Assembly: GCA_035518875.1 (NCBI GenBank)
Contig: DATIXD010000291.1
Coordinates: 1 to 6,374, forward strand
Reading direction: 5' to 3'
Length of the DNA: 6,374 nt
Origin: DATIXD01 sp035518875
GTDB taxonomy: Bacteria > Pseudomonadota > Gammaproteobacteria > Methylococcales > Methylococcaceae
The notes beneath the pieces are model-generated. The model did no database searches. It had not been told where the DNA came from and worked only from the letters and a program-made list of their open reading frames with translations. Shown here piece after piece: positions 5,957 through 6,374 of the stretch. Each line of letters starts with the position of its first letter. The first letter of the stretch is position 1. The position numbers and the translations under genes were made by a program.

Positions 5957-5983
5957 CTTATATCATTTATCCGAAGTCGGTAA
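5957..5983 (-). promoter_or_regulatory. Candidate promoter and operator of the AhpD-like gene
   Basis: In an AT-rich stretch, the minus strand shows TTACCG (5983-5978) and TATAAG (5962-5957) separated by 15 bases, a short but possible sigma70-like arrangement. An imperfect palindrome, TTATCCGA-AG-TCGGTAA with one unpaired base (5967-5983), covers the -35 element. Such an overlap is typical of a repressor or redox-regulator site. The regulator is not identifiable. Start codon is about 36 bases downstream of the -10. Confidence 0.3.
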
Positions 5984-6018
5984 CGCCATGGGGCAAGAAA
6001 GCTAACCCTCGTCCCATT

Positions 6019-6090
6019 GCATAAACCGCCTAGTCTCTCTTCCGGCTTTCTCGCCGGATCGAATACCCCTTTACCAAAGCATAAACCGCC
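6019..6090. repeat. Short direct repeat at the cusA 3' end
   Basis: GCATAAACCGCC occurs at 6019-6030 and again at 6079-6090, exactly 60 bases apart. With flanking bases, 15 of 17 positions match (6014-6030 and 6074-6090). One copy encodes part of the last membrane helix of the pump; the other starts at the stop codon. It may be a remnant of a small duplication or coincidence, since one exact 12-mer repeat is not rare in a window this size. Confidence 0.4.
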
Positions 6091-6374
6091 GGAATCACGA
6101 TCAACGTCAGTAGCGTGGACGAGATCATCCCGCCTACCATCGGTGCGGCGATCCGGCGCATGACTTCCGAGCCTGCACCCTTACTCCACATGATCGGCAG
6201 CAGTCCGGCCATGATGGCGGCGACAGTCATCATCTTTGGGCGCAGCCGCTCCGCCGCTCCCGCCATCAACGCACTATAAAGATCGCCCTCGGTGAAGAAC
6301 CGTCCTTCCGCGGCGCATTGTCTCAGCCGGTCCTGAAAGGCATGGTCGAGATAGATCAGCATCACCACGCCGGT
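6030..6374 (-). CDS. cusA: Heavy-metal RND efflux pump, C-terminal end (CusA-like, partial)
   Basis: Only the last 114 residues are in the window; the reading frame stays open through the right edge, so the 5' part lies outside. These proteins are inner-membrane proton-driven pumps that work with a periplasmic adaptor and an outer-membrane channel to export metal ions. The visible part has the end of one membrane helix (TGVVMLIYLDHAF), the conserved cytoplasmic segment RLRPKMMTVA, and two final helices around AAIMAGLLPIMW and GGMISSTLLTLIVIP, separated by KGAGSEVMRRIAAPM. This region is very close in pattern to E. coli CusA, which exports Cu(I) and Ag(I). It ends in a basic tail, RRESRKRD, with TAG at 6032-6030. 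The Cus versus Czc (divalent metals) assignment needs the upstream part, so the symbol is tentative. The adaptor and channel genes are probably outside the window. Confidence 0.88.
   Translation of the reverse strand, partial: TGVVMLIYLDHAFQDRLRQCAAEGRFFTEGDLYSALMAGAAERLRPKMMTVAAIMAGLLPIMWSKGAGSEVMRRIAAPMVGGMISSTLLTLIVIPAVYALVKGYSIRRESRKRD
6041..6058. repeat. Perfect hairpin inside the cusA 3' end
   Basis: TCCGGC (6041-6046) and GCCGGA (6053-6058) form a 6-bp stem with a 6-base loop within the codons for the basic C-terminal tail, just before the stop codon. There is no T tract on either side. It could slow or stabilise the 3' end of the mRNA, but it is not an intrinsic terminator. Confidence 0.4.

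Overview
The window reads as a chromosomal segment of a moderately GC-rich gammaproteobacterium. GltX carries the same zinc-ligand numbering as the E. coli enzyme, it is followed by tRNA-Ala and tRNA-Glu genes with encoded CCA ends, and the partial gene at the right edge closely resembles E. coli CusA. A Methylococcales-like methanotroph would fit, but that is a guess. No mobile element, CRISPR array or phage gene is visible.

Layout. Left block (1-2305, plus strand): a short leader with two perfect inverted repeats and a good ribosome site, then one long gene for a family 57 glycoside hydrolase (GH57). No other glycogen or starch gene is in view. Middle block (2306-3143): mostly non-coding, with one convincing 53-residue gene on the minus strand (2488-2649). 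The following ~490 bases hold no convincing gene. Their plus strand is unusually rich in GGA triplets, some in hairpin loops, which resembles CsrB/RsmZ-type decoy RNAs but lacks a clear promoter and terminator.

Right block (3081-6374, everything on the minus strand). Read in the direction of transcription: the 3' end of a heavy-metal RND pump (cusA-like, cut by the window edge); an AhpD/carboxymuconolactone-decarboxylase-like protein that keeps its CxxC but has lost the usual Glu/His relay; gltX; tRNA-Ala(GGC); tRNA-Glu(TTC); an unrecognised 93-residue protein; and an intrinsic terminator at 3100-3081. gltX and the two tRNAs are close enough to share a transcript, so glutamyl-tRNA synthetase would be made together with one of its own substrate tRNAs.

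Most genes here are ordinary housekeeping or accessory genes. I did not find a convincing new multi-gene system. The two items most worth testing are the GGA-dense intergenic region and the AhpD-like protein with the altered active site.
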